NCBI RefSeq assembly: GCF_015558675.1
Contig: NZ_JADMOL010000001.1
Location: forward strand, 727,352 to 791,351
DNA length: 64,000 nucleotides
Origin: Paenibacillus sp. 1001270B_150601_E10
Lineage (GTDB): Bacteria; Bacillota; Bacilli; Paenibacillales; Paenibacillaceae
Direction of reading: 5' to 3'
In this document: one piece after another, positions 26,601 through 33,456 of the stretch
Numbering within the stretch: the first letter of the stretch is position 1
Layout of the letters: every line of letters begins with the position of its first letter
Notes under the pieces: model-generated
The model's input: only the letters and a program-made list of their open reading frames with translations
The model's database searches: none
What the model was told of the DNA's origin: nothing
Translations under genes and position numbers: made by a program

Positions 26601-27048
26601 GCTGTTCCTGAAGCTCTTTGTAATCATAGTTAAATACACCAATGTACACGCCTACCTTAGCGCCTGACAAGTGTGAAGGTGCGATTCCCGCATCCTCTAG
26701 ACTGTTCCATGCCAGTTCAAGCATGATTCGCTGCTGCGGGTCCATCGTCTCCGCCTCTCGCGCTGATAATCCAAAGAACCCAGGATCGAAAGCATCCACA
26801 TCATTGATGAAGCCCCCCCATCTGCTATAGGTGGTATTTCCTTCTCCATGCTTGTCTCCCCAAAATGCACTCCAGTCCCAGCGCTCGCGCGGAACCTCAA
26901 TGATGCTGGAGCGATCAGCTGCCAGCATCTCCCAAAAGGCATCGTAATGCTCAGCCCCGGGAAATCGACATGCCATTCCTACGATTGCGATATCTTGTTG
27001 ATCGTTAACCTGGGTCGAGATATCGACTTCCCCACTTCTAAGCTCCAT
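20698..27048 (-). CDS. Trans-AT polyketide synthase PKS-1 (KS-inactive DH-KR-ACP-KS)
   Basis: 2116 aa from the ATG at 27048 after GGAAGGAAG; an in-frame upstream start lacks a ribosome site. KS-1 (about 15-450) has DTACSSSL (about 185) and both His motifs. A DH-like region starts at HPLLHRNTS (about 650), but the first His is lost and the second motif reads LRPDWMGEALE, so the catalytic Asp is Gly. I call it inactive. KR: GGTRGLG (about 1180) and SDYAMANAY (about 1340). ACP: YGMDSIML (about 1497). KS-2 (about 1635-2060) has DAACASSL (about 1800), EAHGTGT and TNLGHLLSAAG. The protein ends soon after the post-KS adaptor, so module 2 is split across two proteins and finished by the DH at the start of PKS-2, 12 bases downstream. 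No loading domain is present; the first KS must receive a starter in trans. Module 1 should leave a beta-hydroxyl. Confidence 0.95.
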   Translation of the reverse strand: MELRSGEVDISTQVNDQQDIAIVGMACRFPGAEHYDAFWEMLAADRSSIIEVPRERWDWSAFWGDKHGEGNTTYSRWGGFINDVDAFDPGFFGLSAREAETMDPQQRIMLELAWNSLEDAGIAPSHLSGAKVGVYIGVFNYDYKELQEQPSLIIQTHHSTGTASAVIANRISYYFNFKGPSLPIDTACSSSLNAIHAAVQSLQAGESEVALAGGVNILLTPTRHISFAKTGMLSPTGSCKTFDDSADGYVRGEGAGMLVLKRMAQALEDGDHIYGIVKGSAINHSGKTHTLTYPNPAAQAEVISEAYRRAGISPLSVGYIETHGTGTPKGDPIEFEGLCTAFQQLAAEEGSELKKGYCALGAVKSNIGHLEAAAGMAGVIKTLLAFKHKQLPKLHHFKHLNHRIKLRHTPFYMLDTLKPWKVLKDKQGQPMPRRAGVSSFGFGGTNAHVLLQEPPEATRAARRKNSYSAYLICLSAKTREALYEKHRMLSAWLNQQGEQVSLLDLSATLLAGREHFAVRSAIVVSSLEELSNKLNMIIGGEKPAGYAAGSSEAHTGSSEAAAINIAKELFGRGGKRGAYQDKLLNLAERFVAGEQWDASPLSSFISYKRLALPTYPFAKERHWLSSDTLIEDINIRTGAGSGNSQVDLHPLLHRNTSNLLEHRYSSGWEMINTRLTSPVETGTVSQAAPALACLEMARAAFALSDVQAEHEQQSSWIYLRDVVWPKEMRAVSAANVVHTTLVPFADEIIGFELYGDENEERPGAIFSQGQLLRKTRTEARLEDLQLHSIEQEWEKIVLPAQMPNVMTAYALDGSYLIQLELLPGGTMLESCVLRPDWMGEALESAVCLLTGEEEGDARFTMHSLAALRELHIYGECSADMWVMLRPESFDKSSNRLLLDFNLYDADGALQFVGKGLEIFLELHEEKGSAGEDLEAHQRYQCYLQKQWVLQPSLQKRAFRGEIAVLANAETEHIAAALRHRLPQHKLMLFMEEDLQEQSAQLLSSGTNWENCHAWVDVTGCSRIESAELQETWDWIPLLQNVIEHKRKHEFIVLGVTQGLEAHLNDRIHRAGAARAGLYRLLQSEYRHLVSRHVDVERQAEADSIAEVIAAELEAEGEAAEVCYRNQTRYTSTLHASRLAANDTESAVQEDGNKSESIDAAKKHQAGTAVSLAFSEEEVLWITGGTRGLGYACARHFVERHGVRRLVLSGREELPPREQWDTALNSKLQAKVESIRQLEALGAQVKVLALPLSDRQLVEQHVESIRSEWGPIAGVIHCAGSWDLDHPAFIRKPLEVIREVAEPKTSGFETLYSSLKAEPLRFFVLFSSVSAVIPTLGAGRSDYAMANAYLDYAAGAYQSSCPIVSIQWPSWKETGLGVVSNKAYDDTGLHSLTTKEGLDWLDWILSHRIGPVVMPAVVDPTKWNPEQLMDRYVVRAQEAAPIGTTVPPLNKHENSSSYSPSDQDLMKETEAWLTSFLAKELKTDAAKLMNHVPFQDYGMDSIMLAQIVRQMDRSLDGVSIDPASFIEHGTIAGMTRYLVEQHKDAMIQLLTPSKRTASLHMAMSNVTNSVQPDYRTVPHMSTNEAVSRQSAADQASRHPNSDGANGHSTRTANPQVISIRQPNPQKRAAPLPDSRIRRDKIAVVGMACHFPGANSIDAYWHNLRLGKDMMGEVPLSRWNWRNYYDSSQHLEGKSISKWGAFLDQIEYFDPEYFHIAESLAAQIDPLQRQWLEVSAEALADAGYGKRDLWGKRVGVFTGTRSSNFASKYCGTTKDVLVATGQNFIAAHLSHIYNFKGPNMVVDAACASSLTAIHLAVRSIQTGEAEMALAGGVEILLDETMYLDLSAAKILSPEGRCRTFDSAANGIGLGEGCGVLVLKPLTAAIADGNKIYGVIDGTAINNDGNTMGVTTPNPEAQRELIESALEDGGIHPDTISYVEAHGTGTLIGDPIELKALTQVFSKYTSKTQYCGVGSVKTNLGHLLSAAGAASIMKVLLSMTAGELPPTLHCSHPNPRFNFEDSPFYLVREVQAWRSQHHVLRAGISSFGLGGNNAHIIVSNEGIPAPLRATLSPKGEKITFNRRRFWPQTLHAETAFNDWEEHVEDDGFAGFFEPVQITR

Positions 27049-27218
27049 CCCACAACTTCCTTCCTGAACAGATTTGAAGCATACCAAATAGGCGAAACAA
27101 GGGATGAACCCTCGTTCCGCCTAGTACGTGTAATCCTCGTTAATATCACTTGAGCAACATTCGCGAATGCTCAATCATACGATTGGTGACTTGCAGTCCA
27201 ACATTCTCCTTCTAAGAA
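27049..27218 (-). promoter_or_regulatory. Leader between hisC-like gene and PKS-1 with two hairpins
   Basis: On the minus-strand RNA, a hairpin TTGAGCA/TGCTCAA (27150-27174) encloses a TTCGCGAA core. Nearer the PKS-1 start, a 15-base-pair stem (27089-27103 with 27109-27123) closes a 5-base loop. That stem has two G-U pairs on the minus-strand RNA which become A-C mismatches on the other strand, so it is built for the operon transcript. Only TTT follows it, so it is a weak terminator at best. It could be an RNA-stabilising element, a pause site or a further antitermination target. Confidence 0.5.
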
Positions 27219-28286
27219 TTAATCCTCTGCCCGAACACTTGCCAAAGCGCGTAAATGCTCCAGCATCACATCCATCTCTTCATCCGTTCCAATCGTAATT
27301 CTCAGCTTGTCTGCCAACCGAGGCGCATCGAAGTAACGCACATATACATGCTGCGACTTTAAATATTCATAGACTTCACTAGCGGTGTGATACTCTGGCT
27401 TGCACAGCACGAAATTCGCCTGTGAAGGCAGCACTTCATAGCCTAAAGATGATAAAGCATTCGCGACGCGTTCACGAGTTGCAATGATCTTCTGCACGGT
27501 ATCCAATAAGTAAGACTGATCGCGATATGCGGCTTCTGCCATCCGTTGACTCAGAAGGCTTACATTATAGGAATCTCTGCATTTATCCAGAGCGTTGATC
27601 AGTACAGGAGCTGCGAAGCAATAACCAACTCGAATCCCACAGAGCGAATATGACTTCGAGAACGTGCGAAGCACAACCAGATTCGGATAACGTCCAATAA
27701 GCGATGTCGCAGACGCGGAAGCTGGAGCAAAATCCATATAGGCTTCATCAATAACCACAAGCCCATGATAAGATTGCAGCAGCTCTTCAATCTCGTTAAG
27801 CGGGAGCAGCAATCCTGTCTGTGCATTGGGGTTCGCAATAAAGATCCCTTTTGCCTCCGTCCGTGCAAGTGCCTGCATATCAATCGTAAAATCCTCACGG
27901 GTAGGCACATATTCGGTATGAACCCGGTGAATATCCGCAATTGTCTTGTACAGCGTATAGGTAGGATACGGGGTTGCAATAGAATCATGCTCTTCAAAGC
28001 AAATTTGGAATAAGTACGCGATGATTTCATCAGAGCCATTGCCGCAGAACAGATGGTCAGCAGACAATTGATAATGTTCTGCAATGAGGTTTCGCAAGCC
28101 TTGACTCGCTGCATCCGGATAATAACGAAGCTTAGCATAATCAAATCCGCTCAATAACTCTTGGACAGAGGGGGATGGCGGATATGGATTCTCGTTCGCG
28201 TTAATCTTGATTACGTTGCCGTCCATCTGAGGTTGAATGCCCGGCACATAGGGTGCTAGCTGCTCTATCGATTGTTTAATATACAT
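27219..28286 (-). CDS. HisC-like (histidinol-phosphate aminotransferase family) PLP aminotransferase
   Basis: 355 aa; the ATG at 28286 follows GGAGGAATAGT, and longer upstream readings lack a ribosome site. It is a fold-type I PLP enzyme: NANENPYPPSP near the N-terminus, CGNGSDEII for cofactor binding, VIDEAYMDF and the Schiff-base Lys in RTFSKSYSLCGIRVGY (about 210). The usual NPNxPTG motif reads NPNAQTG, a Pro to Gln change. No other histidine gene is nearby and the gene lies inside the PKS operon, so it probably acts on the natural product: making an amino precursor, or aminating a keto or aldehyde group. The substrate cannot be told from sequence. Confidence 0.85.
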   Translation of the reverse strand: MYIKQSIEQLAPYVPGIQPQMDGNVIKINANENPYPPSPSVQELLSGFDYAKLRYYPDAASQGLRNLIAEHYQLSADHLFCGNGSDEIIAYLFQICFEEHDSIATPYPTYTLYKTIADIHRVHTEYVPTREDFTIDMQALARTEAKGIFIANPNAQTGLLLPLNEIEELLQSYHGLVVIDEAYMDFAPASASATSLIGRYPNLVVLRTFSKSYSLCGIRVGYCFAAPVLINALDKCRDSYNVSLLSQRMAEAAYRDQSYLLDTVQKIIATRERVANALSSLGYEVLPSQANFVLCKPEYHTASEVYEYLKSQHVYVRYFDAPRLADKLRITIGTDEEMDVMLEHLRALASVRAED

Positions 28287-28350
28287 ACTATTCCTCCAAG
28301 CCCTGCGAATTGAGATGTTTCCAAAATCATAGCAATTAATGGTAAACATT

Positions 28351-31300
28351 TCAATTCAAAAATGCGAATGTTGTCGCGTGTTTCCGGGCTTGCTGTTGAA
28401 GAAGCTCAGCCGTCTCGTCACACAGCAGTTGTCCGATACGGTCTACGTGTCGGCTGCGCCAGGACTCAAGCTCCGTCCCTCTTACCCACTGATTAAATGC
28501 GCCTAAGGCAGGGCCGCAGTGAATCTGGTAATTCACTCGCTGTTCAGGGACCCCCTTAAGCGCGGCTTGATTGGACATCGCAAAATACCATTTAAAGATC
28601 AGCGCCATTTTATGCTTCGGATCACGCTCTGCCTTATCAATCTCCCCTTGCGACTTGTACTGACGCACTTCTTCGTATACCTCTTCAAATGTGCGACGAA
28701 ATACCTTTACCTCAAGCATCTGTTTTGTGCGAGCATCCATTTGGTCGATGGATTCTATATTGCGGTAGAGCTCAAACAGCTTATTGGCTCTTGCCGAGAA
28801 CAATCCACCTTTCTTAAGAACCTGCACTTTTGCGCCAAGCTCAAACATATCGCCAGCAGGTGCATAGTCCATGTCTTGAACTTCCGCCTGCTGGAGCAAA
28901 TCCTTCACCGCTTCGCTCGTGTCCGCCTCCACTGTGCACTGATTGATGGAACCTGTCACCAGATAATCAGCGCCCATCATATAAGCGGCCAAAGCAGCCT
29001 CAGGCGTACCGATTCCGCCGGCAGCTCCGATGCGAATTCGCTTCTGGTAGCCGTGTTTTTTCATGCATGCATCTCTTAATCGAATCAAAGACGGCAGGAG
29101 CGTATAAGGGGAGCGATGATCCGTGTGCCCTCCCGAATCAGCCTCAACAGATATATCATCTGCCATCGGTACTTCTCTCAGCAAAGCGGCAGCTTCTTGG
29201 GTTATCAATCCATCATGGATCAGCTTGGATACTATCCGCTCAGGAGCAGGACTTAAAAATGCCTCGGCTACCTCAGGCCGCGATACTTTCGCAATGATGC
29301 GATTGCCTATTCGTATGCTGCCGTCTGGGTTTCGCATAAGCCCAGACGCACGGTAGCGAACGAGCGCTGCATTGATGCTCATATAGGCCGAGGCTTCGAT
29401 GAGATCTACGCCATAGCGCAAGTAAAGATCGACCAGCTGCTCTTCCTTCATGGGATGCTCAGGCTCGTGCAGAAGATTAAATCCGTAGGCCTCCCCATTC
29501 TTCAACTGCTCTTGAATACTGCAAATGGATGCTTCTATCCGCTCAAGAGAGAGACCGCCAGCACCAAATATTCCGAGCATCCCGGCTCGCCCCGCTTGCA
29601 CAACCATCTCGACAGAGGCGATTCCCTTATACATCGCCCCGGCTACATACGCATAACGGAGACCGTAATCCTGTTTGAATTGGCTGTCTCCGAGCGTCAT
29701 TCCGACCGTATCTCTCATGCTTGCTTGGCCTAATGGTTGTTCTTCCTTTGGAGGGTTCTTAATGAGCGTGCCACGTTCCAGATATAGTGGCGTTGCTTCT
29801 TTACGAATAGATGAGATGAGTTTCGTTAGAACATTGCCTGGGCCAACTTCGTCATACTCTTCTACCCCTAACCCCATCATGTAGCGGATCGTATCCGTCC
29901 AACGTACCGACTGTGTGATTTGGCCTGCTAGAAGCTGCTTGAATTGCCCTATAACATAGGGCCTAGCCGTCACATTGGATACAACCGGAATACTCAAGCT
30001 TTCAAAGGTGAACGTATCCAAAAAGGAGGCAAAGCTCTCGTACGCCGGCGTCATCATTCTTGAATGGAACGCACCGCTTACCTTTAGCGGAATAACCATT
30101 CGTGCGTGAGACGCTTCAAGCGCCTGCTGGGCTCTAATGATGTCTTCCTGCGGTCCAGATATCACGATCTGCGTTAGACTGTTAAAGTTGGCGACATCGA
30201 TCTCCGTCAGACCATGATCCGCTAATGCTTGCCTGAGCTTCTCCTCGTCCATGCCAATGACTGCAGCCATTCCGCCACCGCTCGCTTGGCTCATCAGCTC
30301 GCCGCGGCGCTTAACAAGCTGCAGACCTACTTCAAAAGAAAAGGCTCCCGCTGCATACAGCGCGTTATACTCCCCTAGGCTGTGGCCTGCAACGATATCC
30401 GGGCGGCCGTTTTCATCCCGTGCCTTCAAATAATGAAGAGTATTCACAACATACAGCGCAGGCTGAGTATACTGAGTGAGTCCAAGTTGCTGGTTAGGAT
30501 CCTGCAAGCACAATTCCTTGATGGAATATCCCAGAATGCGATCGGCTTGATCGGTGATCTCAGGATATGCGTCAAATAGATCTCCTCCCATGCCTCGATG
30601 CTGGGACCCCTGTCCAGGAAACACATAGGCTCTCATTGGCCGCTCCTCCTTATCACTCAACATCAGCGTCTGATGTGAGGCTATTTTTTCATTATCTACT
30701 TCGGAGTGTGCTCTTTGCATTTGAAGTTGCTTTCCCCAATGCTTGATCGTCTGCCACTGGTCAGCGCCCTGATGGAAACGTGACAGAATGATGTTCGTTT
30801 GCGAGCTTGAAGCGGTTGATATTCGCCGCTTGACCATATTTGCCATTCCGCCAGACGGTCCAAGATCGATGTAGGCAGCGGGTCCAATCTGTTCAATCTT
30901 ATCAATGCTTTGCAGCCACGCTATGGGCTGCCGAACAACATCCCAGAAGTAATCCTGCGTAAGCTCCCGCCGTATGTGTCCGTCTATTCCAGAGACGAAT
31001 GGAATCCGTCCTTTTTCAAATCTTTTTTGCGACAAATACTGCTTATAAGGCGCTGCGGCTCCTTCGATCATTCTGGAATGAAAGGCATGCGACACAGGCA
31101 GCAGGTCTCGGATGATACGCTGCTCCTGTAAGTGGGCGTAAATGGCTTGAATCGCATTCGCCTCTCCTGAAACGACAAAGTGGTTGTCCGATAGTTGGGT
31201 GGCCAGCTCACTTTGACTGTTCAGAAGCTCATTCTCGTTATAGATGGAGACATGGTCGAGAATGGCAAGCATCCCGCCTGCTTTGCAGAAGCGATCAAGC

Positions 31301-31680
31301 ATGGTGGCCTGTTCAATGACCATTTCAAGTCCATCTTCCCAACGAATCATCCCAGCTGCGGTTGCGGCTGCAAATTCCCCCAGGCTTTCGCCAAGCACAT
31401 AATCGGGGTGGATGCCATGTGCACACAGCAGTTCCGTCATAGCCGTTTCAATCATATAAATGGCAGGGTGCGAGAGTGTTGTCCGCTGGAAGGGCTCGGA
31501 TGGTGTCTTTTTAACATCATAGAGTATTTCCACAACGGACTTCCCTATCATCTTAACTGCCGTCTGGTCCATTCGCAGCATCCACTCTCGAAACACAGGT
31601 TCCTGTTCGAAAAGGGCTTTCCCCATCCCATAGTATTGAGAGCCTTGCCCGGCATACATAAATACAATCGATTGAGTCAT
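28351..31680 (-). CDS. Trans-acting acyltransferase fusion AT-AT-ER
   Basis: 1109 aa with three domains. AT1 (about 1-320) has YAGQGSQ, GESLGE (about 99) and SHAFHSRM. The Arg that binds the malonyl carboxylate is replaced (VIEQATML where AT2 has VKRRGELM), so AT1 may be an acyl hydrolase (editing) domain like PedC. AT2 (about 350-650) has FPGQGSQ, GHSLGEY (about 430), the Arg, and SGAFHSRM; it should supply malonyl units to every AT-less module here and to the cassette ACP. The C-terminal domain (about 660-1090) is a PfaD-like flavin enoyl reductase (GIFGAGGLSLERIE, RIRIGAAGGIGTPEA), like the ER of BaeE or PksE, available for reductions in trans. The gene overlaps the PPTase stop by four bases. 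A 12-of-13 AT-rich inverted repeat (28308-28356) overlaps its stop codon. Confidence 0.95.
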   Translation of the reverse strand: MTQSIVFMYAGQGSQYYGMGKALFEQEPVFREWMLRMDQTAVKMIGKSVVEILYDVKKTPSEPFQRTTLSHPAIYMIETAMTELLCAHGIHPDYVLGESLGEFAAATAAGMIRWEDGLEMVIEQATMLDRFCKAGGMLAILDHVSIYNENELLNSQSELATQLSDNHFVVSGEANAIQAIYAHLQEQRIIRDLLPVSHAFHSRMIEGAAAPYKQYLSQKRFEKGRIPFVSGIDGHIRRELTQDYFWDVVRQPIAWLQSIDKIEQIGPAAYIDLGPSGGMANMVKRRISTASSSQTNIILSRFHQGADQWQTIKHWGKQLQMQRAHSEVDNEKIASHQTLMLSDKEERPMRAYVFPGQGSQHRGMGGDLFDAYPEITDQADRILGYSIKELCLQDPNQQLGLTQYTQPALYVVNTLHYLKARDENGRPDIVAGHSLGEYNALYAAGAFSFEVGLQLVKRRGELMSQASGGGMAAVIGMDEEKLRQALADHGLTEIDVANFNSLTQIVISGPQEDIIRAQQALEASHARMVIPLKVSGAFHSRMMTPAYESFASFLDTFTFESLSIPVVSNVTARPYVIGQFKQLLAGQITQSVRWTDTIRYMMGLGVEEYDEVGPGNVLTKLISSIRKEATPLYLERGTLIKNPPKEEQPLGQASMRDTVGMTLGDSQFKQDYGLRYAYVAGAMYKGIASVEMVVQAGRAGMLGIFGAGGLSLERIEASICSIQEQLKNGEAYGFNLLHEPEHPMKEEQLVDLYLRYGVDLIEASAYMSINAALVRYRASGLMRNPDGSIRIGNRIIAKVSRPEVAEAFLSPAPERIVSKLIHDGLITQEAAALLREVPMADDISVEADSGGHTDHRSPYTLLPSLIRLRDACMKKHGYQKRIRIGAAGGIGTPEAALAAYMMGADYLVTGSINQCTVEADTSEAVKDLLQQAEVQDMDYAPAGDMFELGAKVQVLKKGGLFSARANKLFELYRNIESIDQMDARTKQMLEVKVFRRTFEEVYEEVRQYKSQGEIDKAERDPKHKMALIFKWYFAMSNQAALKGVPEQRVNYQIHCGPALGAFNQWVRGTELESWRSRHVDRIGQLLCDETAELLQQQARKHATTFAFLN

Positions 31681-32507
31681 GTTCGTCTCCTAGCTTTGGA
31701 ATATAGATCGTCATCAAATCGTAATTGGTGCGCTAGTGCGGAAAAAAGGATTGGCGATCGACGAAAGGGGGCAATCAAAGCGGCTTGGCGGGGATAAGCA
31801 ATCGCATAGGTGTATGAGCCTGCCGCAAAGGCACAGAAGCGGTACTGCGGAAAGTGAGTGAAACAGCCGTACACCAAGTGTGAGTGCACTTGAAGCTGTG
31901 AGGTCTCATAAAAATGGGCGGATACGGTTAATCCCGTCTTAAGTGCTTTAGAAAGTGCTTCTTTTACAGACCAGATCATTGTCAAGGACGCCTCCTTCGC
32001 ATAGGGAAGCCGCTTCACCGTTTCATGTTCGCGATCCGTAAGCTGGCTCAACAGCACCGCTAAACGATCCGGTCTAATTTGTTCCATATCAATGCCGAGG
32101 AGCAATGACTCATCAAATGCTAAAGCAGCAGCACCATCATCACAATGCGTGATACTAACCTGAATGTTCGAGTACCCATTTGCGATGACAATGGGCTGAC
32201 CAAATATGCCCTGTTGAATCGCGATATCGTTGAATGACATGCCCCCAATCCACTCCGACACAGCATGCTTTGCGGCAAAGCGTCCAGATAAGTAACTATC
32301 CTGTCGCTTAGAAGCCCGCAGTCTGCGATAATAGGCTTCCTCACTAGAATGCAGCCAATCTATCTTCCTCTCCCTCACCTTAGATACACGGCAAGCAGTC
32401 AGAATCACTCGGTCTTGTCGATCCGGCATGCGCAACCATAATTCGCAGGCGGCGATCTTAGGACTTGTCTGCATGCTCCTTGTATCCTGCAGTACATCCC
32501 ATTCCAT
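31677..32507 (-). CDS. Sfp-type 4'-phosphopantetheinyl transferase
   Basis: 276 aa from the ATG at 32507, 10 bases after GGAGG. The core motifs are GRFAAKHAV, GIDMEQI (about 135, Mg-binding Asp and Glu) and WSVKEALSKAL (about 177). It transfers phosphopantetheine from CoA to the Ser of the carrier domains in this cluster. A longer frame runs up to 32651, but it has no ribosome site and would cross a terminator hairpin and a structured element, so I treat that part as 5' untranslated leader. It is the first gene of the PKS operon and its end overlaps the AT-AT-ER start (ATGA). Confidence 0.93.
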   Translation of the reverse strand: MEWDVLQDTRSMQTSPKIAACELWLRMPDRQDRVILTACRVSKVRERKIDWLHSSEEAYYRRLRASKRQDSYLSGRFAAKHAVSEWIGGMSFNDIAIQQGIFGQPIVIANGYSNIQVSITHCDDGAAALAFDESLLLGIDMEQIRPDRLAVLLSQLTDREHETVKRLPYAKEASLTMIWSVKEALSKALKTGLTVSAHFYETSQLQVHSHLVYGCFTHFPQYRFCAFAAGSYTYAIAYPRQAALIAPFRRSPILFSALAHQLRFDDDLYSKARRRT

Positions 32508-32783
32508 CACATGTGGTTCCTCCAGACGTAGCACCTTACTTATGTACAGCAAAAAACATGCCTGCAGACACACTCTCTCCCTTTCATCTGCAGATATGCA
32601 CACTACCCGAATGGGTTCTATATGAACTAGTGCTGCTTTAACGCGCCGCAACGTCGATTAAGGCAAGCCTAGTCTATCAACTTCCTTCTTACTTTCAGCG
32701 CTTGAATGTTCACACAATCCGATGTGATTCAAATCTATTACTCATTCTATAACTCAAGCGGCTATATTCATCCTACAAAATAC
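32508..32783 (-). promoter_or_regulatory. Structured 5' leader of the PKS operon, candidate LoaP target
   Basis: About 275 bases separate the inferred transcription start from the PPTase start codon. In transcript order, an outer stem CGCTTGA/TCAAGCG (32699-32760) encloses a second stem with CACA/TGTG. Then comes a possible three-way junction at 32598-32633: GCACTA pairs with TAGTGTGC (one bulge) around two small hairpins, GTTC-ATATA-GAAC and CCC-ATTC-GGG. It abuts the terminator at 32551-32598. LoaP in Bacillus velezensis acts on leaders of PKS operons through RNA hairpins; which element here is the target is inference. Confidence 0.6.
32551..32598 (-). terminator. Intrinsic terminator (attenuator) in the PKS operon leader
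   Basis: On the minus-strand RNA, CATATCTGCAG pairs with CTGCAGGCATG over 11 positions (one G-U, one A-C mismatch, 20-base loop). TTTTTT follows directly (32551-32556). It lies 44 bases before the PPTase start. Unchecked, it would stop transcription of the whole operon, which suits control by the LoaP encoded next door. Confidence 0.6.
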
Positions 32784-32789
32784 ACCATA

Positions 32790-32818
32790 ATTATATGTAC
32801 GACTGTATTTTATGTCAA
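32790..32818 (-). promoter_or_regulatory. Consensus sigma-A promoter of the PKS operon
   Basis: On the minus strand, TTGACA (32813-32818), a 17-base spacer and TATAAT (32790-32795): a perfect sigma-A promoter reading toward the PPTase. The expected start is near 32783. It lies in the AT-rich gap shared with loaP. Confidence 0.85.
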
Positions 32819-32901
32819 TTTATTTATTTTTTGTATATTTCGACTTTATTTTCATTTTATTGGATGTATACTATTTCCTGGATAAACCATGAGGAAGAAG
32901 G

Positions 32902-33456
32902 ATGATTGGATTGAACTGGTATGCTCTATTTGTAGAAACAGGGATGGAAGAGACCGTCCAGCATTGGCTCAAGCAGCAATTCGAGGAATCTAGACTTAGA
33001 TCACTAGTTCCAAAGCGTATCGTTCCAGAGAGAAAGCAGGGCTTTACCCGACATGTTGTCAGAAAAATGTTTCCGGGTTATGTGCTCATTAAGACCAGCA
33101 TGGATGCTGAGCTCTATCATGACTTAAGACGCACCCCTCATGTGCTCAAGCTGCTGACGAACGGACGATGGCATGAACAAAAGCAAGACACCTTTCAATT
33201 CTCTACCATTCAAGAAGCCGAGATCACTCCACTATTGCGTCTGCTTAACCAAGCCGACATTCTTGAATTCTCCACGCTAAGCCTAATCCCAAAGTCCAAC
33301 ATACATGTCCTATCCGGTCCCCTAAAAGGAATGGAAAGCTTTATCAAGAAGATAGACCGTCACAAGAACAGAGCCACCCTCCAAATTCCATTCCTTGGAG
33401 AAGAGCGAACGATTGAAGTTGGCATCCTGATTATGAATCCTGCCTCCGAATGCTAA
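32902..33456 (+). CDS. loaP: LoaP-type specialised NusG paralogue (processive antiterminator)
   Basis: 184 aa; the ATG follows GAGGAAGAAGG. The N-terminal NGN domain (LNWYALFVETGMEE near the start, KMFPGYVLIKT near residue 57) binds RNA polymerase. The C-terminal KOW domain (IHVLSGPLKGMESF, about 135-185) is typical of NusG. LoaP proteins differ from housekeeping NusG in acting on specific long operons, usually PKS clusters beside them, where they suppress termination after recognising a leader RNA. A possible -10 TATACT lies at 32867-32872, with a poor -35. The gene is divergent from the PKS operon it probably controls, and its stop codon directly abuts the stop of the convergent adenylation gene. 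It could in principle be another NusG paralogue type, but context strongly favours LoaP. Confidence 0.88.
   Translation: MIGLNWYALFVETGMEETVQHWLKQQFEESRLRSLVPKRIVPERKQGFTRHVVRKMFPGYVLIKTSMDAELYHDLRRTPHVLKLLTNGRWHEQKQDTFQFSTIQEAEITPLLRLLNQADILEFSTLSLIPKSNIHVLSGPLKGMESFIKKIDRHKNRATLQIPFLGEERTIEVGILIMNPASEC

Noticed and set aside
27219-28286. Housekeeping hisC of a histidine operon
   Set aside because: No other histidine biosynthesis gene is present and both neighbours are PKS cluster genes in the same operon.
32508-32651. Longer N-terminus for the phosphopantetheinyl transferase
   Set aside because: No ribosome site before 32651, while GGAGG precedes the ATG at 32507. The extra part holds a terminator hairpin and other RNA structure, and adds nothing conserved for the family.
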